Below, in pieces: positions 12,168 to 23,764 of a DNA stretch of 64,000 bases. Location of the stretch: assembly GCA_034440635.1 (NCBI GenBank), contig JAOTON010001353.1, forward strand, positions 379,140 through 443,139, in the 5' to 3' direction. Position 1 is the first letter of the stretch; every line of letters begins with the position of its first letter. The DNA comes from Lepas anatifera (lineage: Eukaryota > Arthropoda > Thecostraca > Lepadidae). The notes under the pieces were generated by a model. That model worked only from the letters and a program-made list of their open reading frames with translations. It did no database searches and was not told where the DNA came from. The position numbers and the translations under genes were made by a program.

Positions 12168-13331
12168 GGCGTCGCCAACTCTTTCCCTGTTGGAGGGGTT
12201 TCTTGGGAGTCAAATCGCTCCTTGCACAAGGAATCTGCCGTGCCTTAACCCGCGCCCCACCGGGGGTCCGGCGCCACCTTCGCCCCACCGGGGGGCCATC
12301 GATGGCCCCCCTCTAACTCCGAAAATATGGGCGTTAGCGCAAATCTGCAAAGTGCAATAGAAAGCTCGCGTGAATTCAGTAAGAAATTACTTCGCATGTT
12401 TTAGTGCTCAGGTCAATGGTTTGACCTCCAGAGGTCAAATTAGGTCAAGATCGGCTATTTTCACTCAAATATGCAATGATTAAGCAAACTGGGCATAACT
12501 CTTATGTCATTAGAGCTATTGAGGCCTGGTAAAGTACATTTGATAGCAAATTGCCAGTACTTTTTCCGCTATGTGGAACGTAAAGACCTCCCGCCAGTGG
12601 TTTGACCGCCAGAGGTCACCTCGTGACCTAATATGACCTGAGGTCACGAAAGGTCAAAAAGTGACCTTGCCGTATATCAAATGAAAGCCAGTGACAAGAC
12701 AAACACGATGGTGTTTGTTTCACTGCTCTAGCTTAATTAGGTCAAAAGTTATTGTCAAAATACTGTTTTTGACCTCTGGTGACCTTGGATGACCTTGGAA
12801 AAGTCAAAGGGCAAATATGACCCCTGGGATCCGTGAAAGGGTGTCCAAAAACGTTGTTCTGAGCAGTCTGAGTATTTGCAATCATTTTTGTGGCTTTTAT
12901 ATCATGAAATAGCTTTTCCCCATGCTTTTCCAATGGGAGAGGTCGCCTCGTGACCTGACCTCAGGGCACGAAATCGAAAAATCCCGGATATACACCTTGT
13001 AGACCCTGGAGGGGTCATGAAGTGTAGGAAGTTTCAAATCGATCGACTTTGAAATGTAGCTCTTACAGAGCTCTAAAGGTGAAGTGAGGTGACCTTGGTT
13101 GACCTCGTCTGGTGACCTGACCTTGGGTGACCCGGGGTAAAAAATTTCAGGGATGATGGGAAAATGATGCAGTGAGAGGTAGAGCCCTCAACCGCGGTGC
13201 TGCGCCTCGTCGTTTTTCTGTTATCCCGGAAAAACCTTAGGGGGCCATCGATGGCCCCCCGGTGGGGCGAGGGTTAAACCCGAGTTGGTCGCGTGGAAAG
13301 CAAGGCTGCTAACCACTATAACACCATGCCC
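12168..13331 (-). mobile_element. tRNA-derived SINE split by T1
   Basis: The two halves, 12168-12244 and 13278-13331, match left and right parts of the intact SINE copy at 53340-53482. The break is at the tRNA-type B box: the intact copy reads CCTTGAACCCGGGTCG on the plus strand, this one CC-TTAA on one side and TTAA-ACCCGAG on the other. The SINE therefore predates the T1 insertion. Confidence 0.8.
12245..13277 (+). mobile_element. T1 element (copy 4)
   Basis: A complete T1 with TTAA at 12245-12248 and 13274-13277. It is near-identical in layout to the copies at 16286 and 18050. It is inserted in the SINE. Confidence 0.95.
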
Positions 13332-14576
13332 ACACCTCCTCGGCATCACAAAGCTGGCCATCAAGTACCTACATTGCACTTGCAGTCATGCTGGAACTCT
13401 GCATTTTAGGTATCGAAATATAGCTAGGCGTATTTATTGTGATCAGGCTTCACCTAAATCAATCTCTAATGATGGCAAGAAGAGATCTCTAATAACATAT
13501 ATAAATGTTCCCATTTTCGTCATTGAATAAGAAAATACAAGTTGATTAGGCATAGCGAAGTGAGGCTACTTGGTATCAAAGCATTGTCTGTAGTTTTCTA
13601 AACAGTTCCTAATTTTGTAAAGGTGATGAAAATTTATGTAGATGTGATGTGTACTTAGCCGCGCCAATTTGTTTCAGTAACAAAATTGTCCCATTTTTTG
13701 CCCAATGGCTAAGTATCCTTGGACACCATGCAAACTTTACAAGCTTGCTTATGGTCTTGCGTGATGTCCAAGGAGATACCTGATTTAATACTGAAGGTAG
13801 GAGGATGACCTTTGTTCATAAGCGTATTTAAATTAAAAAAAGAAGAAAAAAAGAAAAAAGGGCCTAAACATCTGTAAATATAAAAAACGCGCTCGCGGTA
13901 AAAACTGATTGAAATCCTCCAAAAAGCTTAAAAATGTATTTCGTATTTAAAATGGGTCTTGGTAAGAAAACAAAAAATGCTTTTTTGGCGTTTTACTGTT
14001 ATTTGGTATCAAATAGGCACAACTCGAAATCATAGGGCAAAATTTAATTTCTCAATTTTCCATATATTGACATCCTTGTGTGCATGCGTGCCTTATTGAC
14101 ACCAAACGAGCTAACTAATTTTTTTATAATTATGGGCCCCCGTGGACCGGGGCCCCCCTTGAGGTGGGCCCCTCTAAGGTTGGCCCCTCCACTTTTCAAA
14201 CCGTTCCTACGCCCCTGGATGGCTTAACTATTTTTTTCCCATGTATATTTTCCATACAAAGTTTCATCTCAAAAACACTCTTCCAGCGCTACGCCAGCAT
14301 CTCTCGCTTTACTTCACCTGAGTGAATCGCTACACGCGTCTTACGTAGGAGCCAGAGATCCTGTGATTTGGAGAGTGATATTTTGTGTGTTTGGTTGTTG
14401 GTATGGGTAGGAACGTGTAACTATGGGTATGGACTGTGTGCAGGACTGGAAGTGTGACGTGTGTGTGGGTGAGTATGGTGAGTGTGTGCGTGCATGCGCG
14501 TATTGCTTCAGCTTGTGTGCAATTGTGTACTTGTGTAATGTGTATACGTATGTGACAGCATGCACTTTGTGAGTCA
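13332..14576. other. Unique spacer with a hAT-like terminus
   Basis: AT-rich sequence with a purine-rich A/G tract at about 13836-13860. A hAT-type end, CAGGGGCGTAGGAACGG on the minus strand, starts at 14217 and leads into GC-rich sequence to ~14130. A TG-rich stretch spans 14440-14550. No gene is supported. Confidence 0.5.
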
Positions 14577-14987
14577 CATTGCAACAATGCAAAGACAAAG
14601 TACACTCCGGACGCTATTTTCAATTTCAAGTGATATTTTGCGGCCATCAGAGAGCTATGACTGGTGGAGGGCCAATCTCCCCATCTCTCCCCATTTTTCG
14701 TAAAAATTCCGGATTCTATCCTTCTTCCTCGCAACTTTTACCTCTTTTTCGGCTGCTGACCGTAAATACTGCATAAAATCAACACATTGCAACAATGCAA
14801 AGACAAAGTACACTCCGGACGCTATTTTCAATTTCAAGTGATATTTTGCGGCCATCAGAGAGCTATGACTGGTGGAGGGCCAATCTCCCCATCTCTCCCC
14901 ATTTTTCGTAAAAATTCCGGATTCTATCCTTCTTCCTCGCAACTTTTACCTCTTTTTCGGCTGCTGACCGTAAATACTGCATAAAAT
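14577..14987. repeat. 208-bp tandem duplication
   Basis: The block from CATTGCAACAATG at 14577 repeats from 14785 with period 208 and no difference that I can see through 14987. It lies immediately 3' of the LINE coding end (minus strand), so it may be part of that LINE's 3' untranslated region. The identical 65-residue frames in both copies show no known domain. Confidence 0.9.
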
Positions 14988-15007
14988 GTGCCACTGCTGG
15001 TTGTTAT

Positions 15008-15345
15008 TTAGTTAAACGAGCTTTGAATATGACCAACTTGGCTACCGTCACTATAAGAATGAATATCAATTTGTTTACCGCTTTCAAGGGAGGGAAGAAA
15101 CCAGTCTGGCTTCTGAAAAAGGTAGGTAACACTGTACTGCTCGCGTAGCTGATTTTGAATATTTCTAATATAGATTTGGGTCTTTGGGCATGACCAAAAC
15201 AGGTGCTCTATAGTTTCAATGGATTCGCAACAGAAGGTGCATAACGCAGATTCAGCTCTGCCTATAGAGTGAAGGTATCTATTTGTAGCTGTTATCCGCG
15301 ACATTACTTTGAAATGAAACGATTGCAAATACGTACTCTTCGTTG
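15008..15345 (-). pseudogene. LINE ORF2 3' part, Cys/His tail
   Basis: Translated on the minus strand this gives the end of ORF2: a segment beginning near TKSTYLQSFHFKVMSRI, then CTFCCESIETIEHLFWSC (C-x2-C-x8-H-x4-C), then about 60 residues to a stop near 15008. The C..C..H..C motif near the C-terminus is typical of L1 and Tx1 LINEs. The piece is bounded on the right by the TTAA of a T2 insertion. Confidence 0.8.
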
Positions 15346-16190
15346 TTAACACGCGCATTGACGGGGGTCTGAGCCACCTTCGCATTGACGGGGGCGGGTA
15401 CCCGCCCCCTAAGATCGAGAAACACGGTAGGTAGCGAAAAACGGTAAACGGCGTTGGGCTGCCCATCCACTTCTCCATCGAAAACATTTGAACCATTTTT
15501 TTGTCAGGTCACATTTAAGGTCACGAGAGGTCAAAACATGCCCGTCATAGGGATAACATGTAAATTCAGTTTTTCGGCCATGAAATCTGAACAAGTAAAG
15601 ATAGAGCAAAACGACTTAAACTATATGAATCCTCTTAGCAAGCCGAATCGAATGATATATAACTTGACCTTGCTAGGTCAAATCAAGGATTTGACCTGAC
15701 CTGAGGTCAGGTCAGGGTCAAATTATATAAAATGCATATCATTAGAACCGCAAAGCCCAGGCGAGTCTAATGCAGCTAAAATAAATGCTCTATCACCATC
15801 CGTTACTGAGTTATTCCGTAAAAAACATTTTTCCCATGTATTTCCAAAGGAGAGGTCATGCCTCGTACCTGACCTTAGGTCATCGATATCAAAAATACCA
15901 GAACATATTTTAGAGAACTCAGTGGGGCCATTATGTGATGTGAGTTTCAATCGGATAAGTTCACCCTGCTCCGACTTATGCTATCTTAAACTTTTTTTTG
16001 AGGTCGGGTCACTTGACCTGTACTGGTGACCTGACCTGAGATGATCTAACCTTCAAATTTTCACAGAAGTTGTAAAAATGATGAGGGAGAAGGTATACCA
16101 AGTACGGCGGCGCTACGCGCCGCCGTTTTTCTGCTGTCTCCGCAAAACTCGAGGGGGGCGGGTACCCGCCCCCGTCAATGCGCGTGTTAA
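15346..16190 (+). mobile_element. T2 element in LINE
   Basis: A complete T2 with TTAA at 15346-15349 and 16187-16190. The doubled GCATTGACGGGG end is on the left and the single end on the right. The AGGTCA/TGACCT body is intact. Confidence 0.95.
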
Positions 16191-16285
16191 AAATATGGCA
16201 AGCATACTCCCAACATAGGGTGATTCTATGCCATCTTGTCTCCATCGATTCATCCATAGTTAATGGGAATGCTCATATTTGTTTC
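16191..16285 (-). pseudogene. LINE ORF2 fragment, 95 bp
   Basis: A short LINE island between a T2 and a T1. On the minus strand it encodes a tryptophan-rich stretch that leads in frame through one TTAA into the downstream LINE piece at 15345 (..IFLTTKSTYLQSF..). A lone reader would miss it; its identity rests on that continuity. Confidence 0.65.
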
Positions 16286-17317
16286 TTAACCAGCGCCCCA
16301 CCGGGGGTCCGGCGCCACCTTCGCCCCACCGGGGCCATCGATGGCCTCCCCTCTAACTCCGAAAATATGGGCGTTAGCGCAAATCTGCGAAGTGCAATAG
16401 AAAGCTCGCGTGAATTCAGAAAGAAATTACTTAGCATGTTTTAGTGCTCAGGCCAATGGTTTGACCTCCAGAGGTCAAATTAGGTCAAGATCGGCTATTT
16501 TCACTCAAATGTGCAATGATTAAGCAAACTGGGCATAACTCTTATGTCATTAGAGCTATTGAGGCCTGGTAAAGTACATTTGATAGCAAATTGCCAGTAC
16601 TTTTTCCGTTATGTGGAACGTAAAGACCTCACGCCAGTGGTTTGACCTCCAGAGGTCACCTCGCGACCTAATATGACCTGAGGTCACGAAAGGTCAAAAA
16701 GTGACCTTGCCGTATATCAAATGAAAGCCAGTGACAAGACAAACACGATGGTGTTTGTTTCACTGCTCTAGCTTAATTAGGTCAGAAGTTATTGTCAAAA
16801 TACTGTTTTTGGCCTCTGGTGGCCTTGGATGACCTTGGAAAAGTCAAAGGGCAGATACGACCCCTGGGATCCTTGAAACGGTGTCCAAATACGTTGTTCT
16901 GAGCAGTCTGAGTATTTGCAATCATTTTTGTGGCTTTTATGTCATGAAACAACTTTTCCCCATGCTTTTCCAATGGGAGAGGTCGCCTCGTGACCTGACC
17001 TCAGGGCACGAAATCGAAAAAATCCCGGATATACACCTTTTAGACCCTGGAGGAGTTATGAAGTGTAGGAAGTTTCAAATCGATCGACTTTGAAATGTAG
17101 CTCTTACAGAGCTCTAAAGGTGAAGTGAGGTGACCTTGGTTGACCTCGTCTGGTGACCTGACCTTGGGTGACCAGGGGTAAAAAATTTCAGGGATGATGG
17201 GAAAATGATGCAGTGAGAGGTAGAGCTCTCAACCGCGGTGCTGCGCCTTGTCGTTTTTCTGCTATCCCGGAAAAACCTTAGGGGGCTATCGATGGCCCCC
17301 GGTGGGGCGAGGGTTAA
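16286..17317 (+). mobile_element. T1 element in LINE (copy 5)
   Basis: A complete T1 with TTAA at 16286-16289 and 17314-17317. The outer left repeat reads CCAGCGCCCCACC, one substitution from the usual CCCGCGCCCC. Confidence 0.95.
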
Positions 17318-18049
17318 ATCGGTAATAAATTCTCAGTAGGCTATTTTGTTCGTGTTTGTATTTTTGCTAATAAGCGCAATCTGATATGGCAACATTGGCT
17401 GGGGGAATTTCAGACTATTCGCACAGTTTTGTATATTTCTAGGTAGTCCTCGAATCAATGACTTGTAACACAGAAAAGTCATTGGTATATTATAAATACG
17501 TTGCAGCTCGGCATGCGTGAGAGGCCTTGCAGCATCAGTATTTACGAGATCGCCGATGAATCGAAGACCCTTAGCAGCCCAATCCTTCACAATCGTGGTT
17601 TAAACTTTGCAAAATTAGAAAGTCATAGTTAACTGGTGAGAACATCCTCATCTGGAGGTTTGTAAAATTGAATGAACTCTGCCCATGATTCTAAAACGTT
17701 CAACCAAAATAGATTTTGAATTGCCTTAACAAATTTTCTTAACTTTATGTCGCCGTAGGTAAGCAGTTGTTGCACTGGTGGCAAATTACGTCGAATGAGA
17801 AGCGTCCATGTCTGTTCCGAAGTATATAAGCGTTTTACCCACCAGACTTTTAAGCTTTTAATGAATGAGGGCAAGTCTGTGACATGTAGGCCATGATGCA
17901 TTGTTTTTTATAATTTGGCACGTTTTACTGGATCGATTCTATTGTTCCAAAGAAAATCATGAAAAATTTTGTTGAGTCGCTGAATCATGTTTGGGGAAGG
18001 AGTTGGTAATGCTATAAAAATATATACCAGTTTAGACATCAACAATGAT
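17318..18049 (-). pseudogene. LINE ORF2 post-RT region
   Basis: Minus-strand translation gives, in order, SLLMSKLVYIFIALPTPSP, FHDFLWNNRIDPVKRAKL, then after a stop LPSFIKSLKVWWVKRLYTSE, and later a W-rich segment. These blocks are typical of the region after the RT core in L1/Tx1 LINEs. At least two stops or frameshifts are present. Confidence 0.8.
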
Positions 18050-19086
18050 TTAACCCGCGCCCCACCGGGGAATCCGGCGCCACCTTCGCCCCCACCGGGG
18101 GGCCATCGATGGCCCCCCTCTAACTCCGAAAATATGGGCGTTAGCGCAAATCTGCAAAGTGCATTAGAAAGCTCGCGTGAATTCAGTAAGAAATTACTTC
18201 GCATGTTTTAGTGCTCAGGTCAATGGTTTGACCTCCAGAGGTCAAATTAGGTCAAGATCGGCTATTTTCACTCAGATATGCAATGATTAAGCAAACTGGG
18301 TATAACTCCTATGTCATTAGAGCTATTGAGGCCTGGTAAAGTACATTTGATAGCAAATTGCCAGTACTTTTTCCGCTATGTGGAACGTAAAGACCTCCCG
18401 CCAGTGGTTTGACCGCCAGAGGTCACCTCGTGACCTAATATGACCTGAGGTCACGAAAGGTCAAAAAGTGACCTTGCCGTATATCAAATAAAAGCCAGTG
18501 ACAAGACAAACACGATGGTGTTTGTTTCACTGCTCTAGCTCAATTAGGTCAAAAGTTATTGTCAAAATACTGTTTTTGACCTCTGGTGACCTTGCATGAC
18601 CTTGGAAAAGTCAAAGGGAAAATATGACCCCTGGGATCCGTGAAAGGGTGTCCAAAAACGTTGTTCTGAGCAGTCTGAGTATTTGCAATCATTTTTGTGG
18701 CTTTTATATCATGAAATAGCTTTTCCCCATGCTTTTCCAATGGGAGAGGTCGCCTCGTGACCTGACCTCAGGGCACGAAATCGAAAAATCCCGGATATAC
18801 ACCTTGTAGACCCTGCAGGGGTCATGAAGTGTAGGAAGTTTCAAATCGATCGACTTTGAAATGTAGCTCTTACAGAGCTCTAAAGGTGAAGTGAGGTGAC
18901 CTTGGTTGACCTCGTCTGGTGACCTGACCTTGGGTGACCCGGGGTAAAAAATTTCAGGGATGATGGGAAAATGATGCAGTGAGAGGTAGAGCCCTCAACC
19001 GCGGTGCTGCGCCTCGTCGTTTTTCTGCTATCCCGGAAAAACCTTAGGGGGGCCATCGATGGCCCCCCCGGTGGGGCGAGGGTTAA
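18050..19086 (+). mobile_element. T1 element in LINE (copy 6)
   Basis: A complete T1 with TTAA at 18050-18053 and 19083-19086. LINE codons on both sides join through a single TTAA as MGKVTVI then KSLLMSKLVY in one frame. The insertion therefore added only the element plus a TTAA duplicate. Confidence 0.95.
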
Positions 19087-19224
19087 TTACAGTTACTTTA
19101 CCCATCAATGTTAAATTTCGTCTCCTCCACTGTGTGATCTCGTGAAGAATGGACTCAACTTTCTCTTTTAGGTTATGTTCAGTTACTGAATCATTTGTTT
19201 TATTGAACTTAATACCCAGAACCC
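19087..19224 (-). pseudogene. LINE ORF2 RT C-terminal fragment
   Basis: It encodes the block RVLGIKFNKTN..ITQWRRRNLTLMGKVTVI. The LGI..N and W..R.LTL.GK motifs mark the end of the L1/Tx1 reverse transcriptase region. It lies between a T1 copy on the left and a three-element train on the right, and is in frame with both neighbouring LINE pieces. Confidence 0.85.
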
Positions 19225-20259
19225 TTAACCCTCGCCCCACCGGGAGGGCCATCGATGGCCCCCCTAAGGTTTTTCCGGGATAGCAGAAAAATGACGAGGC
19301 GCAGCACCGCGGTTGAGGGCTCTACCTCTCACTGCATCATTTTCCCATCATCCCTTAAATTTTTTACCCCGGGTCACCCAAGGTCAGGTCACCAGACGAG
19401 GTCAACCAAGGTCACCTCACTTCACCTTTAGAGCTCTGTAAGAGCTACATTTCAAAGTCGATCGATTTGAAACTTCCTACACTTCATGACCCCTCCAGGG
19501 TCTACAAGGTGTATATCCGGGATTTTTCGATTTCGTGCCCTGAGGTCAGGTCACTAGGCGACCTCTCCCATTGACAAAGCATGGGGAAAAGCTATTTCAT
19601 GATATAAAAGCCACAAAAATGATTGCAAATACTCAGACTGCTCAGAAAAACGTTTTTGGACACCCTTTCACGGATCCCAGGGGTCATATTTGCCCTTTGA
19701 CTTTTCCAAGGTCATCCAAGGTCACCAGAGGTCAAAACAGTATTTGGACAATAACTTTTGACCTAATTGAGCTAGAGCGGTGAAACAAACACCATCGTGT
19801 TTGTCGTGTCACTGGCTTTCATTTGATATAGGGCAAGGTCACTTTTTGACCTTTCGTGACCTCAGGTCATATTAGGTCACGAGGTGACCTCTGGCGGTCA
19901 AACCACTGGCGGGAGGTCTTTACGTTCCACATAGCGGAAAAGTACTGGCAATTTGCTATCAAATGTACTTTACCAGGCCTCAATAGCTCTAATGACATAA
20001 GAGTTATGCCCAGTTTGCTTAATCATTGCATATTTGAGTGAAAATAGCCGATCTTGACCTAATTTGACCTCTGGAGGTCAAACCATTGACCTGAGCACTA
20101 AAACATGCGAAGTAATTTCTTACTGAATTCACGCGAGCTTTCTATTGCACTTCGCAGATTTGCGCTAACGCCCATATTTTCGGAGTTAGAGGGGGGCCAT
20201 CGATGGCCCTCCCCGGTGGGGCGAAGGTGGCGCCGGACCCTCGGTGGGGCGCGGGTTAA
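19225..20259 (-). mobile_element. T1 element (copy 7), first of a three-element train
   Basis: TTAA lies at 19225-19228 and 20256-20259. The single end is on the left and the doubled end on the right. Its right TTAA is also the left TTAA of the next T1. Confidence 0.95.
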
Positions 20260-21288
20260 CCCTCGTCCCACCGGGGGGCCATCGATGGCCCCCTAAGGTT
20301 TTTCCGGGATAGCAGAAAAACGACGAGGCGCAGCACCGCGGTTGAGGGCTCTACCTCTCAATGCATCATTTTTCCATCATTCCTGAAATTTTTTACCCCG
20401 GGTCACCCAAGGTCAGGTCACCAGACGAGGTCAACCAAGGTCACCTCACTTCAATTTAGAGTTCTGTAAGAGCTACATTTCAAAGTCGATCGATTTGAAA
20501 CTTCCTACACTTTATGACCCCTCCAGGGTCTACAAGGTGTATATCCGGGATTTTTTCGATTTCGTGCCCTGAGGTCAGGTCACGAGGCGACCTCTCCCAT
20601 TGGAAAAGCATGGGGAAAACCTGTTTCATGATATAAAAGCCACAAAAATGATTTCAAATACTCAGACTGCTCAGAACAGCGTTTTTGGACACCCTTTCAC
20701 GGATCCCAGGGGTCATATTTACCCTTTGACTTTTCCAAGGTCATCCAAGGTCACCAGAGGTCAAAAACAGTATTTTGACAATAACTTTTGACCTAACTAA
20801 GCTAGAGCGACGAAACAAACACCATCGTGTTTGTCTTGTCACTGGCTTTCATTTGATATACGGCAAGGTCACTTTGAGACCTTTCGTGACCTCAGGTCAT
20901 ATTAGGTCACGATGTGACCTTTGGAGGTCAAACCACTGGCGGGAGGTCTTTATGTTTCACATAGTGGAAAAAGTACTGGCAATTTTCTATCAAATGTACT
21001 TTACCAGGCCTCAATAGCTCTAATGACATAAGAGTTATGCCCAGTTTGCTTAATCATCGCATATTTGAATGAAAATAGCCGATCTTGCCCTAATTTGACC
21101 TCTGGAGGTCAAACCATTGACCTGAGCACTAAAACATGTGAAGTAATTTCTTACTGAATTCACGCGAGCTTTCTATTGCCCTTTGCAGATTTGCGCTAAC
21201 GCCCATATTTTCAGAGTTAGAGGGGGGCCATCGGTGGCCCCCCGTGAGGCGAAAGGTGGCGGTGGACCCCCGGTGGGGCGCGAGTTAA
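20256..21288 (-). mobile_element. T1 element (copy 8), middle of the train
   Basis: TTAA lies at 20256-20259 and 21285-21288, shared with both neighbours. It clearly shows the phased hexamers: AGGTCA starts at 20428 and 20438; at 20738, 20748 and 20758; and at 20894 and 20904. Confidence 0.95.
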
Positions 21289-22135
21289 CACGCGCATTGA
21301 CGGGGGGCGGGTACCCGCCCCCTCGGGTTTTTCGGAGATAGTAGAAAAACGGCGGCGCGTAGCGCCACCGTACTTGGTATACCTTTTCTCTCATCATTTT
21401 TACAACTTCTGTAAAAATTTTAAGGTTAGGTCATCTCAGGTCAGGTCACCAGTACAGGTCAAGTGACCCGACCTCAAAAAAGTTTAAGATAGCATAAGTC
21501 GGAGCAGGGTAAACTTATCCGATTGAAACTCATATCACATAATTGCCCCACCGAGTTCTCTAAAATATGTTCCGGTATTTTTTGATATCGATGACCTAAG
21601 GTCAGGTACATCGCATGACCTCTCCATTGGAAATACATCGGAAAAATGGTTTTTACGGATTAACTCAGTAACGGATGGTGATAGAGCATTTATTTTAGCT
21701 GCATTAGACTCGCCTGGGCTTTGCAGTTCTAATGATATGCATTTTATATAATTTGACCCTGACCTGACCTCAGGTCAGGTCAAATCCTTGATTTGACCTA
21801 GCAAGGTCAAATTATATATCATTCGTTTTGGCTTGCTAAGAGGATTCATATGGTTTAAATAGTTTTGCTCTATCTTTACTTGTTCAGATGTAATGGCCGA
21901 AAAACTGAATTTTTACATGTTATCCCTATGACGGGCATGTTTTGACCTCTCGTGACCTTAAATGTGACCTGACAAAAAAATGGTTCAAATGTTTTCGATG
22001 GAGAAGTGGATTGGCAGCCCAACGCCGTTTACTGTTTTTCGCTACCTACCGTGGTTCTCGAGATCTTAGGGGGGCGGGTACCCGCCCCCCGTCAATGCGA
22101 AAGGTGGCTCAGACCCCCGTCAATGCGCGTGTTAA
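21285..22135 (-). mobile_element. T2 element, last of the train
   Basis: TTAA lies at 21285-21288 and 22132-22135, the left one shared with the T1 copy before it. AGGTCA starts at 21428 and 21438 (10 bp apart), then 21443 and 21456. Confidence 0.95.
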
Positions 22136-22736
22136 TTCGTCCACGAAGGTGATGCCTAATGTATTATTGCACAGTGTTGCATTTATTGGTCCGATTGGTA
22201 GGCACTTCGTTTTGCTTACGTTTAGTCTGAGGTTCGAAAAGTGTGAGAACCTTGCCAGTTCCGTGATAAATGCTGTCAAAGAGTTGTCGTCGGCTTTGAC
22301 AAACGTGATAAGATCATCAGCGTATTGGGAGACGCGAATCTCGGTAACGTATTCGTTGCGGATTCCAATCTGGATTCCACTGAATTGCGCTGACATTTTC
22401 AGCTGAGAAGCAAGAGGTTCCACTACCAAGTTGAACAAATATCCGCTGGCTGGGTCGCCCTGCCTAATACCTTGACTTAAAAATATTTTATCCCCTAGAA
22501 ATCCATTCAGCAATACTCTAGAAAAATTTCCTGAATTAAGGTACAGTAAGTTAATCAGTGATCTAAATTGCGATCCAAAGTTGTAGGATACTAAAGCCCT
22601 TTTCAAGAAGCTCCAAGAAACGGACTCGAACACCGCCTCAAAATCAGCTGCAAGAATGAGGCCAGATTGTTCCTCCTTGTTGAGGTAATCAATGACATCA
22701 TAAACCAGCCGCGTATTTTCTCCTAGGTATCGGCCT
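22136..22736 (-). pseudogene. LINE ORF2 reverse transcriptase core
   Basis: On the minus strand this carries the RT palm: LAADFEAVFESVSW (normally a D..FDSV motif; one Asp is Glu here), LSQGIRQGDPASGYLFNLVV, and the catalytic QYADDLITF. It ends FVDEL at the TTAA on its left. That frame runs through one TTAA into RVLGIKF at 19224. The longest clean frame is 22109-22633, with the piece extending upstream to 22736. It polymerised DNA from LINE RNA in the ancestor; this copy is inactive. Confidence 0.9.
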
Positions 22737-23764
22737 TTAACCCTCGCCCCACCGGGGGGCCATCGATGGCCCCCCTAAGGTTTTTCCGGGATAGCAGAAA
22801 AACGACGAGCCGCAGCACCACGGTTGAGGGCTCTACCTCTCACTGCATCATTTTCCCATCATCCCTGAAATTTTTTACCCCGGGTCACCCAAGGTCAGGT
22901 CACCAGACGAGGTCAACCAAGGTCACCTCACTTCACCTTTAGAGCTCTGTAAGAGCTACATTTCAAAGTCGATCGATTTGAAACTTCCTACACTTCATGA
23001 CCCCTCCAGGGTCTACAAGGTGTATATCCGGGATTTTTCGATTTCGTGCCCTGAGGTCAGGTCACGAGGCGACCTCTCCCATTGGAAAAGCATTGGGAAA
23101 ACCTGTTTCATGATATAAAAGCCACAAAAATGATTGCAAATACTCAGACTGCTCAGAACAGCGTTTTTGGACACCCTTTCACGGATCCCAGGCGTCATAT
23201 TTGCCCTTTGACTTTTCCAAGGTCATCCAAGGTCACCAGAGGTCAAAAACAGTATTTTGACAATAACTTTTGACCTAATTAAGCTAGAGCGGTGAAACAA
23301 ACACCATCGTGTTTGTCTTGTCACTGGCTTTCATTTGATATACGGCAAGGTCACTTTTTGACCTTTCGTGACCTCAGGTCATATTAGGTCACGAGGTGAC
23401 CTCTGGAGGTCAAACCACTGGCGGGAGGTCTTTACGTTCCACATAGCGGAAAAAGTAATGGCAATTTGCTATCAAATGTACTTTACCAGGCCTCAATAGC
23501 TCTAATGACATAAGAGTTATGCCTAGTTTGCTTAATCATCGCATATTTGAATGAAAATAGCCGATCTTGCCCTAATTTGACCTCTGGAGGTCAAACCATT
23601 GACCTGAGCACTAAAACATGCGAAGTAATTTCTTACTGAATTCACGCGAGCTTTCTATTGCACTTTGCAGATTTGCGCTAACGCCCATATTTTCGGAGTT
23701 AGAGGGGGCCATCGATGGCCCCCGGTGGGGCGAAGGTGGCGCCGGACCCCCGGTGGGGCGCGGG
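22737..23764 (-). mobile_element. T1 element in LINE with mismatched flanks (copy 9)
   Basis: The left boundary is a proper TTAA at 22737-22740. The right boundary is GCGCGGG followed by TCTG, so the second TTAA is absent. The LINE pieces on either side do not join: the N-terminal part of the RT is missing between them. A deletion at the right edge is the simplest reading. Confidence 0.9.

Noticed and set aside
11699..12229. 176-residue minus-strand frame
   Set aside because: It runs across minisatellite, spacer and SINE sequence and shows no domain.
20600..20791. A 63-residue frame (MEKHGE..HDIKATKM..) open in about ten T1 copies
   Set aside because: It lies in the hexamer-rich body, has no domain, and other frames in the same stretch are also open. 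Its persistence is explained by the youth of the copies. A codon-position substitution test across copies would decide.
20410..20909. Treating each AGGTCA pair as a proven hormone response element
   Set aside because: The motif match is real, but the arrays may serve transposition only. No binding or expression evidence is available from sequence.
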